This document shows positions 17,212-25,364 of a stretch of 50,998 nucleotides of DNA, piece after piece. The notes below the pieces were generated by a model that was given only the letters and a program-made list of their open reading frames with translations, was not told the DNA's origin and searched no databases. The number at the start of each line of letters is the position of its first letter. Positions within the stretch are counted from its first letter, which is position 1. A program made the translations under genes and the position numbers. This DNA is from Candidatus Aminicenantota bacterium (GTDB taxonomy: Bacteria > Acidobacteriota > Aminicenantia > Aminicenantales > Aminicenantaceae), in NCBI GenBank assembly GCA_011772495.1, contig WVZL01000018.1, positions 1 to 50,998 on the forward strand. The letters run 5' to 3'.

Positions 17212-19293
17212 ATGAAAACAAAAATCAAATCCCTATCTTTAACCTTAATTCTGTTTTTTACATCACTCAATACAACTTACTTTTCAGCACAGTCTAAATT
17301 ACAGCAGGAGGCCACGCCTCCGATATATGAATTTACTATAGAATCTGACTGGTTGACCATGAAAGATGAGGTTCGCCTCTCCGCAACATTTTTCAAACCC
17401 GTACCTCGTATGGCGGGAGAGAAGTTCCCTGTTCTGTTCGAGTTTTTGCCCTATCGTAAGGATGATTCGTTCTACCTCCGGGATTATCCTGTCTATTCCT
17501 ACTTTGTTCGGCGGGGCTTTATCATGGCCAAAGTGGATATTCGAGGAACCGGCTCTTCTGAAGGAATTGTTCCGCCGCGAGAATATTCAGAGCAAGAGCT
17601 GGCAGATGCGGTGGAGATTATCGACCAGCTTTCCAAACTTCCTGACTCCAACGGCCGAGTCGGGATGTGGGGTATCTCCTGGGGAGGGTTTAACTCTATC
17701 CAAGTGGCGATGCGACAACCACCAGCTCTGAAGGCTATTTTGGCCATCGATGCCTCTGACGATCTGTTCCATGATGATGTCCACTACATCGATGGAGCCT
17801 ATCACGTAGATGCCTATGAACTGTCCATCGACCATGAAAACGGCCTGCCCCGAACCCCAGACTATATGCTGGATGAAGATTATTTTCAGAACCGATTCAA
17901 CGCCTACCCCTGGTTCCTGACTTACTTAAAGCAGCAACAAGACGGGGATTTTTGGCGCCGTAATTCTCTACGCTGGAATTATGACCAGATTCGTATCCCG
18001 GCCTACATTATCGGCGGACTCCTGGATGGCTATCGAGACAGCGTGCCCCGGATGCTCGAGAACATGAAAATACCGATTAAGGCCGAGATTGGACCCTGGG
18101 TTCATGCTTGGCCAGATAATGGAGTCCCAGGGCCCAACTACGAATGGCGGCATGAGGCTGTTCGCTGGTGGGACTACTGGCTGAAGAACAGGGATACAGG
18201 AATCTTGGATGATCCTCGTTTTACGGTTTTTATTCGAGAAGGGCACGGCCCTGACCTCAACCTCCAAATGACACCAGGTCATTGGGCTTGTGTGGATTGG
18301 CCTATCCCTGGTACATCTTGGATGAAATTCTTCCCCGGAAAAGACCATCAACTCCAGACACAGCCAGGCAAATCCTCAGTGGAAGCTCTGCGTTACATCC
18401 CCAGCTACGGCCTAGCCACCGGACTCTGGTGGGGCGAGCCCACAGGCGATTTGCGACCCGACGATGCTGGAAGCCTGGTGTTCGACAGTCCAGTTCTTGA
18501 GAAAAGATTCGAGATTGTTGGATTTCCAAAAGTCCACCTTAGGGTGTCGGCCGATGCTCCATTAGCTCATTGGATAGTGCGGCTGGAAGACGTCCAGCCT
18601 GACGGCACAGTCTCTTTGGTCACCGGCGCGCTTCTCAATGGTTCCCAGAGGCTTTCCCGACTTGAGCCCGAACCTCTTACGCCAGGTGAAACATATGACC
18701 TTGAAATTGAAATGCATTTCACGACCTGGACTTTTAAACCTGGGCACCGCCTGCGCCTGTCTGTTTCCAATGCTCTGTTCCCGATGATCTGGCCCACTCC
18801 CTATCCCATGACTACCAAGCTCAAGGTAGAGGACATGAATACCTGTCTGGAACTGCCGGTGATTCCTTCGCAGGAGCCAAAAAAGCCAAAATTCAGACCT
18901 CCTGAACCGCGAGAACAGCGTCCTGACGCGCGCTATCTTGGTGGAGAAGACTGGCCCCACGGTGTCTATGAATTTAAAAAAGATATGTGGAATTCTCAGG
19001 TGAGCGTTGTCTGGCAGGGAACAAATGACTTTGAGATTCAGGGCCGTCGCTACTTGACTTATGAAAAAAACTTTTTCGAAACGAATGACGAGAATCCTGC
19101 CCAATCGAGTTTCCACGGCGAAGCAGGGCACCGCATCGAGCTAAAAGACCGGAAGCTATACTTGAAGACTACGATAGAGCTGCATTCTGACAAAGAGAAT
19201 TTTAAGGTGACTATTGTTCGAGAGATATTCGAGAACGATGTTCTGGTGCGCAAAAAGGAGTGGAAGGAAACGATCCCCAGGATGTTTAATTAA
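17212..19293 (+). CDS. Secreted CocE/NonD (S15, X-Pro dipeptidyl-peptidase-like) hydrolase
   Basis: This 693-residue exported alpha/beta hydrolase has a Sec signal (Lys-rich start, hydrophobic core about 8-24). The catalytic serine is S156 in GISWGG, after the family's DIRGTGSSEG segment. A jelly-roll C-terminal domain typical of CocE, glutaryl-7-ACA acylase and X-Pro peptidases covers roughly 330-560. A further 120-residue beta-rich tail ends the protein. Family members cleave acyl esters or amides, or X-Pro dipeptides; the substrate cannot be told from the sequence. Several exported peptidases nearby suggest peptide use. The stop codon overlaps that of the convergent DUF3786-like gene (shared TTAA). 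Confidence 0.88.
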   Translation: MKTKIKSLSLTLILFFTSLNTTYFSAQSKLQQEATPPIYEFTIESDWLTMKDEVRLSATFFKPVPRMAGEKFPVLFEFLPYRKDDSFYLRDYPVYSYFVRRGFIMAKVDIRGTGSSEGIVPPREYSEQELADAVEIIDQLSKLPDSNGRVGMWGISWGGFNSIQVAMRQPPALKAILAIDASDDLFHDDVHYIDGAYHVDAYELSIDHENGLPRTPDYMLDEDYFQNRFNAYPWFLTYLKQQQDGDFWRRNSLRWNYDQIRIPAYIIGGLLDGYRDSVPRMLENMKIPIKAEIGPWVHAWPDNGVPGPNYEWRHEAVRWWDYWLKNRDTGILDDPRFTVFIREGHGPDLNLQMTPGHWACVDWPIPGTSWMKFFPGKDHQLQTQPGKSSVEALRYIPSYGLATGLWWGEPTGDLRPDDAGSLVFDSPVLEKRFEIVGFPKVHLRVSADAPLAHWIVRLEDVQPDGTVSLVTGALLNGSQRLSRLEPEPLTPGETYDLEIEMHFTTWTFKPGHRLRLSVSNALFPMIWPTPYPMTTKLKVEDMNTCLELPVIPSQEPKKPKFRPPEPREQRPDARYLGGEDWPHGVYEFKKDMWNSQVSVVWQGTNDFEIQGRRYLTYEKNFFETNDENPAQSSFHGEAGHRIELKDRKLYLKTTIELHSDKENFKVTIVREIFENDVLVRKKEWKETIPRMFN

Positions 19294-19901
19294 GTTTTAG
19301 CCTCTAGGAGCGCAGACTCAAGGACTTTCCCGACCGCATAAAGTGCATCCAGCTGGAGATGGACATTGGCTGTGCGGTCAAAGAGGAAGGAAACTCGAGC
19401 CGGAAACTCCTCATCAGCCAACCATAAAATGATCCTGGCTGGTATTTTCGGAAACACCAGGAATTCATAAGCCATATCTCCACCTTCCACTTTCTTTCCT
19501 CCCTGTGCAGTAGAGGCATTCGTAAAACCATCCAGGTCTTGGCTAAAAATTTGCTCCAATTTCCTGGTCGGCATCTCGTGAGGGCCACGGAAAAAAATAG
19601 GGCCAGCAGGAAACTGTTTTTCGCTTACCCATTGGCCGGACAGGGGAATATCCTTGGCGCCGATGAGGTAGTTTATGCAGGAAAGCTGTAAATAGAAAGG
19701 CAACGGTTCTGGAGAAGGAGCCTGCACGGTTTTTATAATCTGCTTCTCTGGAAAAACGAGATAATCGCCATCCAGAATTTTCAAACTATATCCCTGAATT
19801 TTTTCATCATAGCTGGCCAGACTCCTGCGGCTCACCTCCAACGGATCTAGAGAGTTGAGGCTATTCCAGAGTTCTTCAGGAATCACCTTTTCAGCACTCA
19901 T
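19290..19901 (-). CDS. DUF3786-like protein
   Basis: This 203-residue soluble protein resembles the DUF3786 family, judged from the order of segments FFRGPHEMPTRKLEQIF, GGDMAYEFLVFPKIPARIIL, WLADEEFPARVSFLFD and the C-terminal LDALYAVGKVLE. I know of no established function. It has no signal peptide or membrane segment. It lies 93 bp downstream of a homocysteine S-methyltransferase on the same strand and probably shares its promoter (20932-20960). A role in corrinoid or C1 metabolism is a guess from location. The 3' end overlaps the convergent hydrolase gene by 4 bp. Confidence 0.75.
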   Translation of the reverse strand: MSAEKVIPEELWNSLNSLDPLEVSRRSLASYDEKIQGYSLKILDGDYLVFPEKQIIKTVQAPSPEPLPFYLQLSCINYLIGAKDIPLSGQWVSEKQFPAGPIFFRGPHEMPTRKLEQIFSQDLDGFTNASTAQGGKKVEGGDMAYEFLVFPKIPARIILWLADEEFPARVSFLFDRTANVHLQLDALYAVGKVLESALLEAKT

Positions 19902-19994
19902 TGAAGGTATGGTTTCCTGAATTTGAAGATAAAAGGAAAGGAAAAAATAAGAATCCAGGGAATTAGAAGATGGTTCAATTCTATTTTGCTCTGG

Positions 19995-20900
19995 CTACGT
20001 TTTTTGGACCAATTCCTGGCCCTCTTTTATGATTTGAGACATCCGGCGGATATAATCTGGGTTTGTTCCGCAGCATCCGCCGACAAGGTTGGCCCCGTTA
20101 CTTATGATTTGGGGAATGAAGCGGACATAATCCTCCATGCTTTGAGAATATGAGACTTCACCTTCTGTGGAGAGAGAGGGCTTTCCTGCATTTGCTTGGG
20201 CAATAAGGGGAAGGGAAGTGGATTCTCTCATGATTTTTATCAAATCCTTCATCTCTTCGCTGTTCAGGGTACAATTAGAACCGATGACCGGGACCTCGTT
20301 CTTCTCCAGTTCTTCGACACAATCGGAAACACTGTTGCCCATGATGGTGAAAAAGCCTCGAGGATGGTGGTTAAAGGTCATGGTGACAAACACGGGCAGA
20401 GCAGAAGTTTTTTTAACTCCCCTCAAAGCACACAGAGCTTCTTTTAGATCATACTGGGTTTCGATCAACAAAAAATCCGCCTTCCCGTCAGTCAAGCCCT
20501 TGGCCTGCTCAGCATAGGCTTCCTCAAATTCTTCTTCAGTGAATTCACCCTGGGGCTTGAGGAATTTTCCTGTCGGTCCCATACTGCCGGCCACGAATTT
20601 TCCCTCAGGCTTGACTTCATTGGCGATTTTAGCGGCGGCGAGATTCAATTCATAGCATTTCTCTTCTAAGCCATGGGAAGCGAGCTTGATCTTGCTTCCT
20701 CCGAAACTGTTGGTGAGAACAGCATCCGAACCAGCCTCGAAATAGCTCTGATGGATGCTCTTCACAACCTCAGGCTTTTCGACATTCCATGATTCAGGGC
20801 AGGCTCCTTGTGGAAATCCATGCCTTATGAGCTCTGTTCCCATACCACCATCCAACAGAATCACTCTCTCTTGGATCAGGTCGAGAATTGAAGAGGCCAT
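19995..20900 (-). CDS. Homocysteine S-methyltransferase family protein (stand-alone MetH N-terminal domain)
   Basis: This 301-residue TIM-barrel protein matches the zinc-dependent homocysteine-binding module of MetH, BHMT and MmuM. It has LLDGGMGTELIRHG near the N-terminus, the first zinc cysteine in GSNCTLN and the CC pair in GGCCGTNP near the C-terminus. It would methylate homocysteine, but the methyl donor is not encoded in it: there is no folate or B12 domain. In anaerobes such stand-alone modules may take methyl groups from separate corrinoid proteins; S-methylmethionine or betaine are alternatives. The window thus holds two candidate methionine-forming enzymes, this and the MetE-like protein at 11186-12223. 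The ATG follows an AAGGAG site, and the promoter upstream is strong. Confidence 0.88.
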   Translation of the reverse strand: MASSILDLIQERVILLDGGMGTELIRHGFPQGACPESWNVEKPEVVKSIHQSYFEAGSDAVLTNSFGGSKIKLASHGLEEKCYELNLAAAKIANEVKPEGKFVAGSMGPTGKFLKPQGEFTEEEFEEAYAEQAKGLTDGKADFLLIETQYDLKEALCALRGVKKTSALPVFVTMTFNHHPRGFFTIMGNSVSDCVEELEKNEVPVIGSNCTLNSEEMKDLIKIMRESTSLPLIAQANAGKPSLSTEGEVSYSQSMEDYVRFIPQIISNGANLVGGCCGTNPDYIRRMSQIIKEGQELVQKT

Positions 20901-20931
20901 TTTTGTCTCCTTTTAACCATTCTTAGCTTAC

Positions 20932-20960
20932 ATAATAACTCTCTAGACCTTCAGTGTCAA
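20932..20960 (-). promoter_or_regulatory. Sigma70-type promoter of the homocysteine methyltransferase unit
   Basis: On the minus strand TTGACA (20960-20955), a 17-bp spacer and TATTAT (20937-20932) make a near-consensus promoter about 32 bp before the ATG at 20900. It lies back to back with the plus-strand promoter at 20992-21020, so the 210-bp gap is a divergent control region. Confidence 0.7.
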
Positions 20961-20991
20961 AAAGGGTATTTTATATTAAACATCCGCTAGA

Positions 20992-21020
20992 TTGACAGCA
21001 CAGGATTAGGCATGTATAAA
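20992..21020 (+). promoter_or_regulatory. Sigma70-type promoter of the C45 hydrolase-SDR unit
   Basis: TTGACA (20992-20997), a 17-bp spacer and TATAAA (21015-21020) form a near-consensus promoter, giving a leader of about 85 nt before the ATG at 21111. The leader holds a near-palindromic stretch around 21059-21080 (CCACTCCTTCC...GAGTGG) that could fold into a hairpin. Confidence 0.7.
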
Positions 21021-21110
21021 GCAGGTGAAAGATTTAGGAAAGAATGACTTATGAGATGGCCACTCCTTCCTCCAAGAGAGTGGTTAGAAGTTTTATAAAG
21101 GAGAATAAGA

Positions 21111-22232
21111 ATGTTTCGACCCTCGAGAGCTTTCTCGCTCCTAACCTGTCTTTTCTTTTTCTGTTTCATTTTTGTCAGCTTTCTCTTCTCTTCAGAAGGG
21201 AATAAAATACCGGTCATCAAGGTGAAGGGAAATCATTACCAGGTCGGGTACCAGATCGGAACAAAGATGAAAAAACAACTCAACGGACTTCTTCAACAAA
21301 GCAAAGATTATGTAGCTGAAAAAACAGACCTGAAATGGGAGGATATCAGGGCTCAAGCACAGCTATTGTTGGAATATTCTAGAAAGCACCTGCCTGAATA
21401 CGTGGAAGAGATCAGGGGCGCGGCAGATGCTTCGGGAATCGATCTGGTCGACCTGTTCTCAGAAATGTGCGAAGAAATCTATGCCAAGAACTATTTAAAA
21501 GGATGCAGCGATTTGATTGCTTCTGGAGATGTTTCAGAAGATGGATCAGTGATCGCCGCCCATAACAATGATACCTCACCGAGTTTGGAAAAATATGCAG
21601 TAGTGGTCCATTATCAAGTCGACGGGGAACCTGAAATTCTAGCTGTAGGCTATGGAGGTCTAGCGATAAGTATTGGCTACAACTCGGCCGGGATCAGTCT
21701 CACTGGCAATGAATTGAGCATGAATGACATGAAATTGGGCGTTCCCAGGCTGTTGCTCTGCCGTAAAATCTTGGCTGCCAGGACAATCGCCGAGGCAATC
21801 GATGCCTCCATATTCCAACCTAGGGCCTCCAACTATAACATGGTATTGACGGATGAAAACGGAGAGATATACAGCATCGAGGGCTCGGCGACTGATTATG
21901 AGGCTCTTTATGCTGAAGATGGCTTCTTGGTGCATACGAATCACTATACCTCACCTCGAATGCGAAAGTACGAGCTTGATCCTTATGACATCACCTCATC
22001 TCTTGTCCGCTATAACCGTGCTTACAGATTGATGAAAAACAATAGAGGAAAAATTTCGGTGGAAATGATGAAAAAATTCCTGAAAGATCATGTCAGCCGG
22101 CCCAAATCTCTCTGCCGTCACGGTAAGTATGTCAAAACAACTTTCTCGGTCATCATAAACTTGACCGAGAAAGCCATGTATTTGGCCCGAGGAAATCCCT
22201 GTGAATCTGAATATTACAAATATGCATTTTGA
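21111..22232 (+). CDS. C45-family autoproteolytic acyltransferase/hydrolase-like protein, exported
   Basis: This 373-residue Ntn-hydrolase-like protein is related to acyl-CoA:6-aminopenicillanate acyltransferase and to carcinine or N-acyl amino acid hydrolases (peptidase C45). It has an N-terminal hydrophobic segment (about 9-27) that looks like a signal peptide or anchor. The proposed nucleophile is C132 in KGCSDLIA, and HNNDTS about 25 residues later supplies the oxyanion-region asparagine. In this family the cysteine becomes N-terminal by self-cleavage. The likely activity is amide bond hydrolysis of small acylated amino compounds; the natural substrate is unknown. A GGAG site precedes the ATG. 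It is followed by two SDR genes on the same strand. Confidence 0.8.
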   Translation: MFRPSRAFSLLTCLFFFCFIFVSFLFSSEGNKIPVIKVKGNHYQVGYQIGTKMKKQLNGLLQQSKDYVAEKTDLKWEDIRAQAQLLLEYSRKHLPEYVEEIRGAADASGIDLVDLFSEMCEEIYAKNYLKGCSDLIASGDVSEDGSVIAAHNNDTSPSLEKYAVVVHYQVDGEPEILAVGYGGLAISIGYNSAGISLTGNELSMNDMKLGVPRLLLCRKILAARTIAEAIDASIFQPRASNYNMVLTDENGEIYSIEGSATDYEALYAEDGFLVHTNHYTSPRMRKYELDPYDITSSLVRYNRAYRLMKNNRGKISVEMMKKFLKDHVSRPKSLCRHGKYVKTTFSVIINLTEKAMYLARGNPCESEYYKYAF

Positions 22233-22294
22233 TCAGAAATCATGAAACTTGATATTCGGCTGGGATGAATCGGACTTCAAAAAAGGAGGAATAC

Positions 22295-23056
22295 ATGCGC
22301 CTGGCAGACAAAGTGGCTCTGATAACTGGGGGAACATCTGGCATAGGAGAGGCTACAGCGCTTCTCTTTTCTAAAGAAGGCGCCAGGATTGCTATCACCG
22401 GACGGAATGAATCACGAGGACAAGAGGTTGCAAAAAAAATAAAAGAAGCCAGGGGAGAAGTCATTTTCATGAAGGCTGATGTCAGTAACTCTGCAGAATG
22501 TCGTCAGACTGTGGACAAGACTCTACAGACTTTTGGTCGGATAGACATCCTTTTTAACAATGCTGGCGTTTACTTCCATAATACGGTAGTGGATTGTCCA
22601 GAGGAGGAATGGGACCTGACTCTGGATATAAACCTCAAAGGAACATACCTGATGTCAAAATTCGCGCTGCCAGCTATGATTGCCCAAGGAAGCGGAGTGA
22701 TTATCAACAACAGCTCAGGATGGGGATTGGTGGGCGGCAATGAAGCAGCTTCCTATTGTGCTTCCAAAGGAGGTGTCGTGCTCCTGACCAAGGCCATGGC
22801 CATCGATCACGGCGCCCAAGGGATTCGTATCAATTGTATCTGTCCAGGTGATGTCGATACTCCCATGCTCACCGAAGATGCTCGCCAGCGGGGCCAACCT
22901 TGGAAAGAGTACCTTGTCAATGCTTCCGATAGACCTTTAGGCCGCATCGGGAAGCCAGATGAAATTGCTAATGCAGCTCTCTTCCTGGCCTCAGAGGATT
23001 CTTCTTTCATGACTGGGGCGATCCTGGCTGTGGACGGAGGCGGTACGGCAGATTAA
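22295..23056 (+). CDS. Short-chain dehydrogenase/reductase, copy 1
   Basis: This 253-residue NAD(P)-dependent classical SDR has the cofactor motif TGGTSGIG at 11-18, the NNAG motif, the catalytic Tyr154 and Lys158 (YCASK), and a serine at about 140. The usual late NAD-domain end with TGAILAVDGGG is present. The start is the ATG at 22295, which has a strong GGAGGA site 4 bp upstream, not the ATG at 22265. It lies about 60 bp after the C45 hydrolase gene and probably shares its transcript. The substrate is not predictable; FabG-like 3-oxoacyl reduction and sugar or alcohol oxidation are both possible. Confidence 0.9.
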   Translation: MRLADKVALITGGTSGIGEATALLFSKEGARIAITGRNESRGQEVAKKIKEARGEVIFMKADVSNSAECRQTVDKTLQTFGRIDILFNNAGVYFHNTVVDCPEEEWDLTLDINLKGTYLMSKFALPAMIAQGSGVIINNSSGWGLVGGNEAASYCASKGGVVLLTKAMAIDHGAQGIRINCICPGDVDTPMLTEDARQRGQPWKEYLVNASDRPLGRIGKPDEIANAALFLASEDSSFMTGAILAVDGGGTAD

Positions 23057-23159
23057 AATTCAATTATCGCTAGCAGGGTTATGATATATATTTGCCTTTC
23101 ACCATTTGTTCGTTTTGATTAAGTGAGGATTAAGCATTTAATGGTCAAGGAGGAGAACC

Positions 23160-23924
23160 ATGCTTGGATTGAAGGATAAACGGGTTTTCATAACAGGTGG
23201 AGCCAGGGGCATAGGTGAAGCCACTGCAATTCGCTTCTTGGGAGAGGAAGCTCAAGTTGTTATCCTGGACAAAGATAGAGAGGGATGTCACCGGCTTGCG
23301 CAGGCAAGGCCTCAATTGAAAGGCACGATCGAGGCTGATGTTTCAGACCCCAATTCAGTAATCCAGGCTTTTAATAAATCGGATGAGATGCTCGGAGGAT
23401 TAGATGTCCTCATCAACAATGCTGGAATCAGCATCCGACATCCTTTTTTGGACATTACTGCCAAAGACTGGCTACAAGTCATGGAGGTCAATCTCAACGG
23501 AGTGTTTTTTGTTGCCCAGCAGGCAGCGAAACGGATGCTTGATGGAGACGGCGGGGTCATCCTCAACATGGGTTCCACCAATGCTCTAATGGGCTATCCT
23601 TATTATTCAGCTTATAATGTCTCCAAAGCCGGAGTCGTCGAGCTGACGCGCTCTATGGCCCTTGAACTCGCTCCCCGGATTCGAGTCAATTCTGTCTGTC
23701 CTGGTTATATTCTAACACCCATGCAAAAGGCAGAATACACACCAGAAATGCTGCGTGATTGTGAAAGAAAAGTCCCCTTGGGCAGGTTGGGTCAGCCCGA
23801 AGAAGTGGCGGCTCTCTTAGCTTTCCTCGCTTCTGAGGAGGCGAAATTCATCACTGGACAATGTTTTGTGATCGATGGGGGAGAGATCGCAGGGGGATTG
23901 GCCAGTCAGAAAGAATCAGATTAA
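23160..23924 (+). CDS. Short-chain dehydrogenase/reductase, copy 2
   Basis: This 254-residue classical SDR has TGGARGIG at 12-19, NNAG at 87-90, Ser139, Tyr152 and Lys156 (YNVSK), and ends with TGQCFVIDGGE before a short tail. It is only moderately similar to the SDR at 22295-23056, so the pair may act on successive or different substrates. GGAGGAG lies a few bases before the ATG. A 103-bp gap separates it from copy 1. The stop codon overlaps that of the convergent permease gene (23921-25309). Confidence 0.9.
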   Translation: MLGLKDKRVFITGGARGIGEATAIRFLGEEAQVVILDKDREGCHRLAQARPQLKGTIEADVSDPNSVIQAFNKSDEMLGGLDVLINNAGISIRHPFLDITAKDWLQVMEVNLNGVFFVAQQAAKRMLDGDGGVILNMGSTNALMGYPYYSAYNVSKAGVVELTRSMALELAPRIRVNSVCPGYILTPMQKAEYTPEMLRDCERKVPLGRLGQPEEVAALLAFLASEEAKFITGQCFVIDGGEIAGGLASQKESD

Positions 23925-25309
23925 ATCCGGCTCCTTTTTTCTTTTGACTTCCAATAGAGGAAAGCCGGGATCCCGATGAGGAGAATAACCAGTCCGACCA
24001 GAGATTGCAGGGGCTGAGCGGTTATGGTATTCACAAAAACACCTAGATTGATCAGAACAAAAAGCAAGGGGATAACGGGATAGCCCCAGACTTTGTAGGG
24101 CCGTTGGGTTTCAGGGTGCTTATAACGCAGTATGATGACAGCCAGGCCAGTAGCAGCGAAAAATATGACCAGGGCAAAAACCACGTATTCGAAAAGAGCC
24201 TGGTAAGTCCCGGAGAGACAGAGCAGGGAAGACCAGACTGCTTGCCAAAAAATGGCTTTAGTCGGAACATGATACCGGGGATGGATGTAGGCCATGCTCT
24301 GAAAAAACGACTTGTCCTTAGCCATAGCAAAAAACACTCGGGGCCCATAAAGGACCGTAGCGCTGAGGCAGCCGAAGATAGAGATCATGATGGTCCCGGC
24401 AATGAACAAGGTAGCTGTTGGCCCAAATAACTGGGTAGAGGCCAGTTCCCCGATACGCACAATCCCCTTCATCTTATCTACTGGCAAAGCCATGACGTAA
24501 ACAATATTCGCTAGAATATAGATAAGAGTCACACTCAGTGTTCCCAGGATTAAACCAAGAGGAATATTCCTGGCTGGCTTTTTGACTTCTTCTGCAGCAC
24601 AGCTCACCGAATAAAAGCCATCATAGGTCCAGAGAACAGCGATAAGAGCCAGACCAAAAAGTCGAAAATCAAAGGCTCCTCCGCTCGTAAATAACTGATC
24701 TAAATTCGTAATCCCGGATTTTCTTCCGATGGATAATCCAAGGACAATTAGAACTGCCACTGCCGCAAGCCTTAAGAAAGTAAAGATGTTCTGGACGACA
24801 ATTCCGCTTTTGATACCGAAATAATTAATTGCCGAAAGGATAATTATGGAAACGACAGCCACCAGCTGACCAGCAGACAGGGAATAATCAAGGCCCAAGA
24901 CACTCAATTCTAAAAGATAAGTTTGGGTGGATAAAGAGGGAAAAAAATACCCGAAATATTCTCCAAACCCAACAGCTAAAGCTGCGATTCCTCCGCATTC
25001 GATCACCCAAAAGAAGCCCCAGCCGTACAAGAAACCGGCCCAGGGCCCATAAGCTTCACGCAAGTATATGTACTGCCCTCCGGCCTGGGGATACATGGCC
25101 CCCAATTCGGCAAAGGACAGAGCTCCGCTTAAGGCTATAAAACCCCCTACCAGCCAAACGACAAGAATCATTCCCGGAGTAGGAAGATATCCGGCTATAA
25201 TGCCTGTGGTCATGAATATTCCTGATCCAACAACTGCACCGATGACCAGGAACGTGGCATCAAGGAGGTTTAGCTTTCTCAGAAGGTGGGGCTTTTCTTG
25301 GTTGTTCAC
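23921..25309 (-). CDS. APC-superfamily amino acid permease
   Basis: This 462-residue inner-membrane transporter has about 12 hydrophobic segments. The first holds the APC motif GAVVGSGIFMTTG, where the unwound helix binds the substrate amine and carboxylate. It resembles the LAT/amino acid-polyamine group. The start is a GTG with GGAGG 11 bp upstream. It is convergent with SDR 2 and is the 3' gene after the M14 peptidase (gap 55 bp). This fits uptake of amino acids released by the neighbouring peptidases. Confidence 0.92.
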   Translation of the reverse strand: MNNQEKPHLLRKLNLLDATFLVIGAVVGSGIFMTTGIIAGYLPTPGMILVVWLVGGFIALSGALSFAELGAMYPQAGGQYIYLREAYGPWAGFLYGWGFFWVIECGGIAALAVGFGEYFGYFFPSLSTQTYLLELSVLGLDYSLSAGQLVAVVSIIILSAINYFGIKSGIVVQNIFTFLRLAAVAVLIVLGLSIGRKSGITNLDQLFTSGGAFDFRLFGLALIAVLWTYDGFYSVSCAAEEVKKPARNIPLGLILGTLSVTLIYILANIVYVMALPVDKMKGIVRIGELASTQLFGPTATLFIAGTIMISIFGCLSATVLYGPRVFFAMAKDKSFFQSMAYIHPRYHVPTKAIFWQAVWSSLLCLSGTYQALFEYVVFALVIFFAATGLAVIILRYKHPETQRPYKVWGYPVIPLLFVLINLGVFVNTITAQPLQSLVGLVILLIGIPAFLYWKSKEKRSRI

Positions 25310-25364
25310 TTCTTAAGTTACCTCCTTTGTTTTGAGGTGAGCCGCCTATGAACTTGTTTTTATA

